A DNA stretch of 64,000 nucleotides from Mycobacterium sherrisii. GTDB lineage: Bacteria; Actinomycetota; Actinomycetes; Mycobacteriales; Mycobacteriaceae. The position numbers and the translations under genes are program-made. The notes under the pieces were generated by a model. It did no database searches. It worked only from the letters and a program-made list of their open reading frames with translations, and was not told the DNA's origin. Positions 47,850-55,774 of the stretch are shown here, piece after piece (within the stretch, counting starts at the first letter, position 1; every line of letters begins with the position of its first letter). The stretch lies in assembly GCF_002102355.1 (NCBI RefSeq), contig NZ_LQPT01000084.1, forward strand, positions 91,618 through 155,617. The letters are read 5' to 3'.

Positions 47850-48500
47850 GCGCTGCCCACGGTGCTGGACCAAGCCACCGCCGAGAACCTGTCACTGGCC
47901 GTCGCGTTGGAGCGACTGCTGGCCGTCGAAGTCGAGGCCAGCACTGCCCGCCGACTGGCCGGCCGGCTGCGGTTCGCCTGCCTGCCCACCCCGGCCACGC
48001 TGGCCGACTTCGACGTCGATGCCGCCGCCGGGATCGACCGCAAACTCATCGACGAGCTGGGCACCTGCCGCTACCTGGAGTCAGCGACCAACATCTTGCT
48101 CATCGGGCGGCCGGGTACTGGAAAGACGCACTTGTCGGTCGGGCTGGCAAGGGCTGCAGCACATGCCGGCTACCGGACGTACTTCACCACCGCCGCCGAT
48201 CTGGCGGCCCGCTGCCACCGTGCCGCGATCGAGGGACGCTGGGCCACCACCATGCGCTTCTACGCCGGCCCAACGCTGCTGGTGATTGATGAACTGGGCT
48301 ACCTTCCGTTGCCCGCCGAAGCCGCATCAGCGTTGTTTCAGGTTGTCTCCCAACGGTATTTGAAAACCAGCATCGTCATCACCACCAACCGCGGCGTGGG
48401 CGCCTGGGGTGAGATCCTCGGCGACACCACCGTGGCCGCCGCCATGCTCGACCGCCTACTGCACCGTTCCGTGGTCATCAACCTCGACGGCGAGTCCTAA
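47846..48500 (+). pseudogene. istB: istB helper with frameshift and early stop
   Basis: IstB should start at ATG 47846, overlapping the istA stop as ATGA. Removing one C from CCC at 47856-47858 joins ATG-AGC-GCT-GCC to VLDQATAENLSLAVALERLL. The protein has the Walker A motif IGRPGTGKTHLSVGL, Walker B LLVIDELGYLPL and VITTNRGVGAW. It ends at LDGES followed by TAA (48498-48500), while RLRDHHAAAE continues in the same frame after the stop. So there is also a nonsense change, probably TAC to TAA, that removes about 25 residues. Confidence 0.8.
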
Positions 48501-48651
48501 CGCCTTCGCGACCACCACGCCGCCGCGGAAACCCTACACCGGACCGCCACCGGCACCCGCCAACAACTACCAACAACTACACTGACCGCTACTCACAGGT
48601 GAGGAATTTCAGCGAGCATAGCCGGGGATTTTCGATGAGCGCCGTCACAGG

Positions 48652-49086
48652 CGGGCGGCAGGGATGAACACGGCTGCGAGCCTGCACGCCAGGCTTCTCG
48701 TCGGCACTGAGCACGTAGTCGTTCTCACCCAACGGCTCGCCGTCGAAGACCCGCGCATAGAGATCGAGCACCCGTGCTGCTTTGATGGCAAAGTGCGGGT
48801 CACGCGGGGAGATCCAGGACCGATGTTGCCACGGCTTGAGCGCGTCAGCGCTCAAGCCAGCGACGCACTGTAGAGGCTGACACCGACTCGACCACGCCGC
48901 GCCGCGCGGCCTCAACCGCCAGGTCCGGACAGCTCCACTTGGCCAGTGGCACATCGCTTTGGTAGGCAGCTCGCAAGCCAGAGCCTTTACTTCGACCACC
49001 GCCGTCGCCGAGAACCGGCGGGGCCGACCGGGACTCGGGCGGTCCCGTAGACCATCGATGCCGTGTTGCCAAAACCGGCGCCGCCA
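48652..49086 (-). pseudogene. IS630-family transposase, C-terminal part
   Basis: Reading from 49086 downwards: WRRRFWQHGIDGLRDRPSPG, then AVVEVKALACELP, then in another frame DVPLAKWSCPDLAVEAARRG, back to LSADALKPWQHRSWISPRDP and VLSADEKPGVQARSRVHPC. This follows the order of an IS630 transposase from the second half of the HTH to the start of the catalytic core. Two compensating frame slips are present and the rest is cut by the IS21 right end. Its missing N-terminus is at 54500-54649. Confidence 0.8.
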
Positions 49087-49533
49087 TGCCTCAGCGCGCT
49101 GCGGGAACACCGCACGATCGTGATCAACGACATGGCCGTCGAAACACGATGGCCGGCGTTCTGTGCGGCAGCCACCGACTTGGGCGCCCGCACGCTGCTG
49201 TCGTTCCAGCTCTTCGTCGTCCAACAGAACTTGGGCGTGCTCAACCTGTACGGCGACCGCGGCGGCGCATTTTCCGAAGAATCCATTGTCATCGGCGGAT
49301 TGCTGGCTCAGCACGCGTCGGTGGCACTCATGGGCGCGACCGCCGAAGCGCAATTCAACGATGCCTTGAACACTCGTGACATCATCGGCCAAGCCAAAGG
49401 CATCATCATGGAAGGCTTCAACACCGATTCGGTGGCCGCCTTTCAGCTGCTCTGCAAGCTGTCCCAAGAGACCAACTTGAAGCTCGTCGAGGTCGCCCGC
49501 AAGCTCGTCGCGAGCCACGGCGACTCGAGCTGA
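49084..49533 (+). pseudogene. GAF-ANTAR regulator, C-terminal half
   Basis: This holds the later part of a GAF domain (CLSALREHRTIVINDMAVET, LLSFQLFVVQQNLGVLNLYG) and a complete ANTAR domain (ALNTRDIIGQAKGIIMEGFN and LLCKLSQETNLKLVEVARKL). The GAF N-terminus is missing; the sequence switches to IS630 transposase (opposite strand) at CCA 49084-49086. The N-terminal half lies at 54647-54889 on the minus strand and joins in frame at the shared Pro codon CCA. Confidence 0.88.
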
Positions 49534-49579
49534 TGGTAACGGCTTACCGGCATGATTGCCCGCTCGTGCGAGTCACCCA

Positions 49580-51133
49580 CTACATCCCATGCGCCGATTT
49601 GATGAATTGCGCTGCGCGCTCGCCGATTACAACGCAGGGCGCCATGGTGTTGGCGGTGGTGATGCGGGGCATGATCGAGGCGTCGGCAACGCGGAGGTTT
49701 TCGATGCCGTAGACGCGGAGCTGTCCGTCCACCACCGACATCGGGTCGCGACCCATCTTCACAGTTCCGCAGGCGTGCCAGTACGTGCAGACGGCGTCGC
49801 GCAAGTACGCTTCCAGTCCGTCGGCCGTCAGGTCGCCCGGCATGACCTCGCGCGCGACGAAGGGGCGTAGCTCGGCGGAATTGCCGATCTGCCGCAGGGT
49901 TTCGACACACGCGATCGCGGACTTGAGGTCGTCCGGATGCGCCAGAGCGTTGGCCTCGATCCGCACCGGGTCGGTGGGGTCGGGGCCCGACAGCGATACC
50001 TGCCCACGGCTTTTCGGATGCGTCGGTGCTCCGAATAACGTCCAACTGTTCTGTGGCAGCCCATATTTGGCGATGGCTTCCGGTGTTGCCTTGGGGAAGG
50101 GGCCCAAACACGCAAACAGGTCGGGTTCGTCGTCTTCGGCGAACCCGGAATCCCAGAACAGTGCGGCCTCGGCGCGAGCTTGGGCATGGATTCCTTGCGG
50201 GAACTCCCATACGCAGTCAATGCCGTAGTGGTCGTGGAAGTTTCGGCCCACACCGGGCAGGTGCTGGCGGACCCGGACCGCGATGCGGCGCAGTTCGTCT
50301 TGGTTTCCGATACCGGACAGCATCAGCACCTTGGGGGTGTGGACGGCGCCCAGGGAAAGGACGACCTCGGACCGGGCGGTCACGCGGCGCATCGCCCCAC
50401 CGTGAACGACCTCGACGCCGGTGGCGCGGTTGGCCTGGAAGGTCACGGCCGTCACGAGCGCGTGCGGCACCACCGTGAGGTTCGGTCTGGCGAGGAACGG
50501 GCCGAGGTAACTACGGAATATCGACTGGCGCTTACCGTCTCGGCAGCGCAGATCGATGAGGGCGGCGCCGCGGGTGTCTTCCATCAAACGGCCATTGGGA
50601 CTTGGGAAGGTCGGGATTCCCACTGCGCTGGCCGCCTGCACCGTCGCATGGGTCACGCCGTGTGGCTCCTGCACAGGTTCGACGAACAGCAACCCACCGG
50701 TACCGCGGTGATCCGGTTCCCCCGTACCGTGCCAATCCTCAATCCGTCGGTACAGCTGAAGGACCCGCTCGTAGCCCCAGGCCGGCTCACCGGACTCGGC
50801 TGCGAAATGGTCCCAGTCGCTGCGGTGTCCGCGGGCCCAGATCATCAGGTTGATGCTCGACCCACCACCCAGGACTTTGCCCATCGACAAGGCGATCGAG
50901 CGGTGGTTTAGTCGTGCGTCGGCTTCCGAGGCAAAGGCCCAGTCGCGTTCGCTGCCCAGGTTCGTCGGCCACTGGCTCGCCTCGGTGACGCTCGGTAGCT
51001 CGTCGCTACCGCCGGCTTCCAGCAGCAGAACCGTCACGTCGGGGTTTTCGGCCAACCGGCGAGCGATCACCGAACCCGACGACCCAGCCCCACACACGAC
51101 TAAGTCGTAAGAGACATCCCACCACGCACCCAC
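49580..51133 (-). CDS. GMC-family flavin oxidoreductase
   Basis: GTG 51133 is chosen because GAGGAG lies 7 bases upstream, giving 517 residues beginning MGAWWDVSYDLVVCGAGSSG. GMC features are the FAD motif VVCGAGSSGSVIARRLAE, GKVLGGGSSINLMIWARG, LSLGAVHTPKVLMLSGIG, and the C-terminal YWHACGTVKMG with the probable catalytic His, then ADASIMPRITTANTMAP. The frame upstream to 51289 overlaps the TetR gene and is not used. It is divergent from that TetR gene, with a perfect operator in between, so it is probably TetR-controlled. An alcohol substrate is expected but not known. It shares only family-level similarity with the GMC gene at 44513. Confidence 0.9.
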   Translation of the reverse strand: MGAWWDVSYDLVVCGAGSSGSVIARRLAENPDVTVLLLEAGGSDELPSVTEASQWPTNLGSERDWAFASEADARLNHRSIALSMGKVLGGGSSINLMIWARGHRSDWDHFAAESGEPAWGYERVLQLYRRIEDWHGTGEPDHRGTGGLLFVEPVQEPHGVTHATVQAASAVGIPTFPSPNGRLMEDTRGAALIDLRCRDGKRQSIFRSYLGPFLARPNLTVVPHALVTAVTFQANRATGVEVVHGGAMRRVTARSEVVLSLGAVHTPKVLMLSGIGNQDELRRIAVRVRQHLPGVGRNFHDHYGIDCVWEFPQGIHAQARAEAALFWDSGFAEDDEPDLFACLGPFPKATPEAIAKYGLPQNSWTLFGAPTHPKSRGQVSLSGPDPTDPVRIEANALAHPDDLKSAIACVETLRQIGNSAELRPFVAREVMPGDLTADGLEAYLRDAVCTYWHACGTVKMGRDPMSVVDGQLRVYGIENLRVADASIMPRITTANTMAPCVVIGERAAQFIKSAHGM

Positions 51134-51173
51134 GGTCGGTCTCCTCTTCTCGGTTGCTGTCACCCTAATAGGC

Positions 51174-51196
51174 CAACCGACATACTTAGTCGGTTG
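51174..51196. promoter_or_regulatory. Probable TetR operator
   Basis: CAACCGAC (51174-51181) and GTCGGTTG (51189-51196) form a perfect 8-base inverted repeat with a 7-base spacer, ATACTTA. It sits 40 bases upstream of the GMC start and about 55 bases before the TetR start, between the divergent genes. Size and place suit a TetR-dimer site controlling both. Confidence 0.7.
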
Positions 51197-51251
51197 TGGC
51201 CGAATGAAAACACGCATAACCAGGAGAAAGAAACTATGTAGGATGAGAGAC

Positions 51252-51839
51252 ATGGCCAGGCGAAGTGACAGCAAGGAGCGAATGATCACGGCGGCTCGCC
51301 GGCTGTTCCGGGCCCACGGCTATGCCGGTACGGCCTTGTCGGACGTCGTCGCCGAGAGCGGTGGTCCACGCGGTTCCCTGTACTTCCACTTCCCGGGCGG
51401 AAAGGAAGAGCTGGCAACCGAAGTGGCACTGCTACATGCGGCCGACGTCATCTCGCAGGCCAACCGCACCGCCGGTGCGACCCACACCGCCGCAGAATTC
51501 GTCGCCGGGTTCCTCGGGCACATCCGGGATAGCTTTGTCGCCAGCGATTACACCCAAGGCTGCGCCGTTGCGCCCATTGTTCTGGAGGCCACGCCCGTAT
51601 CACAGCCGCTGAGCGAGGTCACCCGACGCGGCTTCGGCGACCTCATCGCGACGGTCGCTGCGCGCCTGGAAGAGAAGGGCGTCGGGCATGAGCGCGCGCG
51701 CGAATTGGGCAGCCTGCTTTTCACAACGATGGAAGGGGCGCTCATCGTTGCCCGGGCATTGCGCAGCCCCGAACCGTTTGACTCGGCCATCGCATTGCTG
51801 ACCGGGTGCGCACAAGAGTCCGTCAACGCGCGCCAGTAG
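51252..51839 (+). CDS. TetR-family regulator
   Basis: The ATG at 51252 gives 195 residues; ATG 51243 is an alternative. The N-terminal helix-turn-helix reads RMITAARRLFRAHGYAGTAL, then SDVVAESGGPRGSLYFHFPG and GKEELATEVA, typical of TetR. The C-terminal part (about 70-190) has LEATPVSQPLSEVTRRGFGD and LLFTTMEGALIVARALRSPE, as in the LmrA/YxaF-like subgroup. It is divergent from the GMC gene and probably represses both through the 51174-51196 repeat. The ligand is unknown. Confidence 0.9.
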   Translation: MARRSDSKERMITAARRLFRAHGYAGTALSDVVAESGGPRGSLYFHFPGGKEELATEVALLHAADVISQANRTAGATHTAAEFVAGFLGHIRDSFVASDYTQGCAVAPIVLEATPVSQPLSEVTRRGFGDLIATVAARLEEKGVGHERARELGSLLFTTMEGALIVARALRSPEPFDSAIALLTGCAQESVNARQ

Positions 51840-51860
51840 GCTCGGACTGCCCCCGCGCCC

Positions 51861-52290
51861 GTGGCCGCCGACACGGCGGCAACGCAAAGTCTGACCCTTC
51901 GCGCCGGCTTGGATAACCTATCCGCAGACGATCGGGCCGTGGTCCTTGCCGAACAATGCGAAGGTTGCCTTGCGGAGAATGCGTGCGACGAGTGGCGGGC
52001 TCGCCGAGTGGCGGGGGAGGACCAGCAAATCGACGACCTAGTACCGGTGGGCACACCGATCGATTTGGACAACTGTGCCCGGGAACCGATTCACACCTGT
52101 GGGGCTTGATCGCCTGCCTCCACTACGCTGGCCTGCATCTGCCGCCGTTCGGTACCCGGGCTGCGGTCGAGTTCCTGGGGTCGACGTTGTCGATGCGCCT
52201 CGTCGATCGGTTCGAGGACGACCACTTGCACAACCGGCTGGCCGAGCAGGCGGTACTGGGCAAACTCTAAGAAGACGACAACACACTCGA
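51861..52290 (+). pseudogene. Decayed phytochrome-like (PAS2-GAF) gene
   Basis: One frame (51861-52109) ends in GTPIDLDNCAREPIHTCGA, the start of a phytochrome PAS-2 domain. A second frame continues with LWGLIACLHYAGLHLPPFGT, then AAVEFLGSTLSMRLVDRF, resembling the end of a phytochrome GAF domain. Between them about 250 residues of PAS and GAF are missing. It reads AVLGKL and then a stop at 52268. The gene has therefore lost the chromophore domain to an internal deletion. The original was perhaps a SpoIIE-type phosphatase or histidine kinase with a phytochrome sensor; this is a guess. Confidence 0.5.
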
Positions 52291-52295
52291 CGGGC

Positions 52296-52500
52296 TCAAG
52301 TCCTCGCCGAGGACTCCCGCAGGGACTGGTCCGACCGGAGGGATCGCATCAGCAGCGTAGACCCGTCGCAAATGTCGACAGCGACCGATCTCCGCGGCTT
52401 TATCTGCAGACCGCTCAGCTGGGTGCTGCCCTTGCGTCTCACGGGGCCTGTGATGAATGCCACCTTGCCTTCGAGTTGCACAGCAAAAACGCCGCGAGAA
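52296..52500 (-). pseudogene. Mycofactocin-type SDR, N-terminal remnant
   Basis: The frame has VQLEGKVAFITGPVRRKGST, and then SVAVDICDGST, matching the N-terminus of mycofactocin-associated SDRs (compare FDGKVAFITGAARGQGRSHA and IIAIDIC at 61494). About 10 residues are missing between the two motifs, and nothing recognisable follows. The frame's continuation upstream to 52682 shows no SDR features. Confidence 0.55.
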
Positions 52501-52616
52501 CTGGCGTCGTTATGCCAATTGAAGTAGTTCGTGCCGTCAGCTTTCAGTTGCGCACGGAGTCGGATGACCTGAACAGAGGGATAGTATTGAATACGTTCGC
52601 TTTGTCGGCCGCTAGT

Positions 52617-52871
52617 CATGGAGGTTGAGGCATGCCTCGAGGTGGGCCGACTGCTCTCTGGGTGGTTATGTATTGCGACCATAGCGCCGCATTAGTTATG
52701 GCGACGCCCCAGCGTTTATCCGCAGAGGCAGGGTTAAGGGCGTGAGGTGAAGGCCAACACACAGTCGCTGTCGACGGTCGCTGTGCAGCCGACGGCCAGG
52801 CCGAACGGGGGGCGGCGAAACGCCTATTCGATTGAGGCCGTGGATATCTGGGATATCCGGGAGGTCGGTTC
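52617..52871. other. Upstream region of AraC gene, no gene seen
   Basis: I see no coding sequence here. It probably holds the AraC promoter. GGGAGG lies just before the GTG start at 52872. Confidence 0.4.
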
Positions 52872-53867
52872 GTGACTTGCTGTGATTGCCTGGGCACGGA
52901 GCAGCTGGAAGCGCTTAATGAGTTCATTTCGCAGCGACTGGCCCCGATGGAGGTGTCGACTCCGCATATTGAGAGCTTTCGCGCTTGGGGGCGCGCCGCC
53001 GATCTCGGCGTCGTGCAATTGACCAATCTTTGGGTCCGCAATGCGTTCGTCGCGCGGCGCACCAGAAAGCTCGTCGCCAGCGGTCCGGACCACCTGAAGG
53101 TGATTGTGCAGCTGAACGGTACTTCCTGCGTTTCGCAGGGTGGCCGCGAGGCCGTTTTAGCGCCTGGCGACTTCGTTCTGTATGACACGAGCCGCCCGTA
53201 CCAGATAGTCAGCACCGGGTCCTCAAGGATGCGTGCCGTGACATTTTCGCGCGACGCGTTGCGGCTGGCCCCGTCACAACTGGAGCGCGTTGCAACTCAT
53301 CCGATAAGTGGTCGCCACGGCTTGGGACTGGTGGTGGCACAGTATCTTTCGAATATCACTCGACAGGTCGACGCCGGTGGACGTTCCTTCTCCTGCCATT
53401 TGGCCGATGCTACTTTGGATCTACTCGCAGCGTTGTTCACCGAGCGGCTGGATGGCAGCGGGGAAAGCAACATCAGTGACGGTAAAATCGGCTTGCTATT
53501 CCGTGTTCGGGCCTACATCGAGCGGCGACTTGGCGACCCACGCCTGGGTGTCGCCGAGATCGCTGCGGCGCACCATATTTCCATACGCTCCCTGCAGAAG
53601 CTGTTCGAAACCGACGGACAGACGGTAACTGGTTGGATACGTACCCGGCGGATCGAGCACTGCCGAAGGGATCTTGCCAACGCCTCGCTTGCAGGCCAGT
53701 CGGTTGGCTCGATCGCCGGCAAGTGGGGACTGGTGGATCCGGCACACTTCTCACGACTGTTCAAGTCGACGTATGGGTTACCTCCGCGTGAATACCGGGC
53801 CGGCGCACTGGGCTTGACATCGGCTGGGATCGGCTCGAACGCGCGGGCCCAGGTGCAGCAGTCATAG
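52872..53867 (+). CDS. AraC-family regulator
   Basis: The GTG at 52872 gives 331 residues. The N-terminal part is an AraC-binding-like cupin domain (AADLGVVQLTNLWVRNAFVA, then VIVQLNGTSCVSQGGREAVL and APGDFVLYDTSRPYQIV). The C-terminal (about 215-315) has two HTH motifs: IAAAHHISIRSLQKLFETDG and IAGKWGLVDPAHFSRLFKST, ending YGLPPREYRAG. It is a paralogue of the AraC protein at 62596: VARRTRKL, LAPGDF, DTxRPY, PISGR and HHISxR are shared. The adjacent divergent SDR is decayed, so its target may be lost. Confidence 0.88.
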   Translation: MTCCDCLGTEQLEALNEFISQRLAPMEVSTPHIESFRAWGRAADLGVVQLTNLWVRNAFVARRTRKLVASGPDHLKVIVQLNGTSCVSQGGREAVLAPGDFVLYDTSRPYQIVSTGSSRMRAVTFSRDALRLAPSQLERVATHPISGRHGLGLVVAQYLSNITRQVDAGGRSFSCHLADATLDLLAALFTERLDGSGESNISDGKIGLLFRVRAYIERRLGDPRLGVAEIAAAHHISIRSLQKLFETDGQTVTGWIRTRRIEHCRRDLANASLAGQSVGSIAGKWGLVDPAHFSRLFKSTYGLPPREYRAGALGLTSAGIGSNARAQVQQS

Positions 53868-54024
53868 CAGTAATGTGGCATCTTGTACAGTTCCGCATAT
53901 AATCGAATAAGGTCGTCGCTCCGGCGTAGTCGGTGGCGCTGAAAGTCACGGACGAAGGGCGACCCACCCAGGCGTCGGGGCCTCGTTTAAACCTACCCCC
54001 AACTTTGGGCCCAGAGACTAGTGG

Positions 54025-54324
54025 TCACGCCCGTTGGTTCGTCGGGGTTTGGGTCCAGGCGGTTGGCTCGTTGAGATAGAGGCCGCAGGCGCAGTCGAGG
54101 GCTTCTTCGGGGTATCCGCTGGGTAGGACGCTGTCTTGGTAGCCGTTGCGGCTGGCGAGATGGATCGCGAAGCCCCAGCTGTTGGCTGAACCGCCGTAGC
54201 GCAGGCGAAACAGCGGCAGTGTGGTGCCGTTGCGCAGCTGTCCGTTGACGTAGGCGAAGCCACCGTGGTGGCGGCCGGCCAGCTGCGGCCAGCGTTGGTT
54301 GGCCCTGGCTTTCGGGTCTGCCGC
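54025..54324 (-). pseudogene. Fragment of a mobile-element-associated hypothetical
   Basis: Minus-strand frame with KARANQRWPQLAGRHHGGFA, then YVNGQLRNGTTLPLFRLRYG, GSANSWGFAIHLASRNGYQD and EEALDCACGLYLNEPTAW. From recall, similar proteins of unknown function occur near mycobacterial mobile DNA. The N-terminus is missing at the IS3 remnant border near 54320, so it is partial. Confidence 0.45.
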
Positions 54325-54345
54325 ACGATCAGGTGACAGTTTCGA

Positions 54346-54455
54346 TCACGCGGCCTGACTGGCCGGTGTGGTCATGATGGCTTCGAATTCGATGGGGGTC
54401 AACCGGCCGAGCCCGGCTTGCCGGCAGCGGCCGGTGTCGAGCGACAAACGGTCTA
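54346..54455 (-). pseudogene. IS3-like transposase, last residues only
   Basis: Reads LDTGRCRQAGLGRLTPIEFE and then AIMTTPASQAA before a stop at 54346. LGRLTPIEFEA is the typical C-terminal end of IS3-family OrfB. Only about 35 residues remain. Confidence 0.45.
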
Positions 54456-54499
54456 TGTCGATATGAAGCTGTGATCGGATTGTTCTTTGTGATGGGTAG

Positions 54500-54649
54500 C
54501 GGCGGCTGCTGCTGGCCCGCGCCGGTCGAGTCAGCGGTGAGCACCGCGAGGTAGTGCGCGCGCGGATCGTGCTGGCCGCCGCTGACGGCGCGTCGAACGC
54601 CGCGATCAGCCGGACCCTGGGTGTCTGTGAGGACACCGTTCGTAAGTGG
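54500..54649 (+). pseudogene. IS630-family transposase, N-terminal half of HTH
   Basis: Reads RRLLLARAGRVSGEHREVVR, then ARIVLAAADGASNAAISRTL and GVCEDTVRKW, the first helix-turn-helix of an IS630 transposase. An in-frame stop precedes it at 54497-54499. It breaks at TGG 54647-54649 (the Trp codon), next to the GAF-ANTAR N-half. It continues in frame with the C-terminal part at 49086 downwards if the segment is inverted. Confidence 0.78.
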
Positions 54650-54889
54650 GCCCTCATTGAGTTCGGATTGCAGCGCGTCGAGTTTGCCCACCAGAGGATG
54701 GCTGGGAACTCGGGACTCCACTGCGCGGTCGTGAATCAGTGATATTCCGACCCAGCGGGCACCGGGCACGATCGCGACAGCACCGTCGACTATTGCCTGC
54801 AGCGTCGCCTCAGTGTCTTTCTGATTCTGCATCTCGATGGCAAGCGCGCCCAAGACTTGTGCAAGGCCGCCGCCGGACTCCGGGACCAC
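54647..54889 (-). pseudogene. GAF-ANTAR regulator, N-terminal half
   Basis: The GTG at 54889 gives VPESGGGLAQVLGALAIEMQ, then DTEATLQAIVDGAVAIVPGA and LDALQSELNEGP, the first part of a GAF domain. It stops at the Pro codon CCA (54649-54647), after which IS630 sequence follows. It lies 39 bases after the glycosyltransferase operon stop on the same strand, so the intact gene was the last gene of that transcript. The later half is at 49084-49533. Confidence 0.85.
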
Positions 54890-54928
54890 GTTCTTGACAA
54901 TAACCCGGCGACATCGGATCGGCCCGCG

Positions 54929-55774
54929 TCACGCCCTTCGTCGGTCAGCGTGCTGCGGACGTCCTTCGGCCCCGCGGACGATGAGACCGTCCGCCTCGAA
55001 CGCGGCAAGCCAGCCTTCCATGGGCCACCACCCCCATCGCTGGTGAAAAATTGCCGCGTTGCGCAGGATGTCGTCGAGGTGCTGAGTCGGCGGATCCGCC
55101 GTCGGGTGGAATTGGTGGAACGCATGAGCACCTCCCACCCAGCGCATCGGCACCTGCCGCGCGGCCGCGCACTGGCCGAAATCGGTGTCTTCGCCGCCAT
55201 ATCCGCGATATCGCTCACAGAACCCGCCGATCCTTTGCCAGGTGGTCGCGGTCAGTGCGAACGAGAGCGACCAAAACAGCGCATACTCGCGCGTGTCCAC
55301 GACCTGCCCGTCGGGCGGGTCCGGCCGGGCAGGATGCGGATTACGTTGCGTCTCAAGCTCGCTCATCGCGTAGCCCTGCGGTCCCGGCGGCGCCAGATAG
55401 GTGACCGGACCGCACAACAGAGCATCGGCGTGTTCGGGCTGGGCCGCGGCGCGGCGATAGCACTCGATCATCCGCGGACTCGGGATGCAGTCCACATCGA
55501 GAAACACCAGCAGTTCGGCCGATTCGCGCAGGGCGGCGGCGGCCCCCTGATTGCGGGCGGCGGCCATCGGTAGCGGCTCGCCGGCATCGAGTTCAACGAC
55601 CATCGCGCGCGTGTGTTCCGCGGCAACGATGTCGGGGACTCGCGGATCACCGAGTGCGACCACCACGTGCAGGTCGGGTGGCGGTCGGCTCGACGCCAAT
55701 CCGCGCAGCTGTCGACGCAGGTGGCTGCCCCGTCCGCGCACCGCGGTGATCACCGCGGTTTTCCGGGTTTTCAT
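54929..55774 (-). CDS. Glycosyltransferase family 2-like protein
   Basis: The ATG at 55774 overlaps the previous glycosyltransferase stop as ATGA and gives 281 residues. The N-terminal GT-A fold begins KTAVITAVRGRGSHLRRQLR, and the metal-binding motif is LVFLDVDCIPSPRM (DVD). Later it has RIGGFCERYRGYGGEDTDFG, the family's GGxDxD-like motif, and HQFHPTADPP. It may transfer sugars to a lipid or envelope acceptor. It is the last gene of four overlapping glycosyltransferases. Confidence 0.88.
   Translation of the reverse strand: MKTRKTAVITAVRGRGSHLRRQLRGLASSRPPPDLHVVVALGDPRVPDIVAAEHTRAMVVELDAGEPLPMAAARNQGAAAALRESAELLVFLDVDCIPSPRMIECYRRAAAQPEHADALLCGPVTYLAPPGPQGYAMSELETQRNPHPARPDPPDGQVVDTREYALFWSLSFALTATTWQRIGGFCERYRGYGGEDTDFGQCAAARQVPMRWVGGAHAFHQFHPTADPPTQHLDDILRNAAIFHQRWGWWPMEGWLAAFEADGLIVRGAEGRPQHADRRRA

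Larger units (their letters stand above)
46350..48647. mobile_element. IS21-family insertion sequence
   Basis: A 2.3-kb element with istA and istB. The left end reads TGACCGCGCTCGCTGAAATT (46350-46369) and the right end, on the opposite strand, starts TGACGGCGCTCATCGAAAAT (48647 downwards). Both ends contain further internal copies of the GAAATTCCCCAC type motif, as usual for IS21. It cuts into an IS630 transposase on its right. The left flank does not continue that transposase, so the region was rearranged after or at insertion. No clear target duplication is visible. Confidence 0.75.
49087..54646. other. Inferred 5.56-kb inversion
   Basis: Left border: IS630 C-half (minus strand) abuts GAF-ANTAR C-half (plus). 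Right border: IS630 N-half (plus) abuts GAF-ANTAR N-half (minus). Inverting this segment restores both genes in frame: Val-Arg-Lys-Trp then RRRFWQHG for IS630, and LNEGP then CLSALREH for GAF-ANTAR. Both borders carry the triplet CCA (minus TGG), at 49084-49086 and 54647-54649. The segment contains GMC, TetR, AraC and several remnants. Confidence 0.75.

Noticed and set aside
48589-49518. Minus-strand open frame of 309 codons
   Set aside because: It mixes antisense GAF-ANTAR sequence, IS630 sequence and the IS21 end. The real pieces are listed separately.
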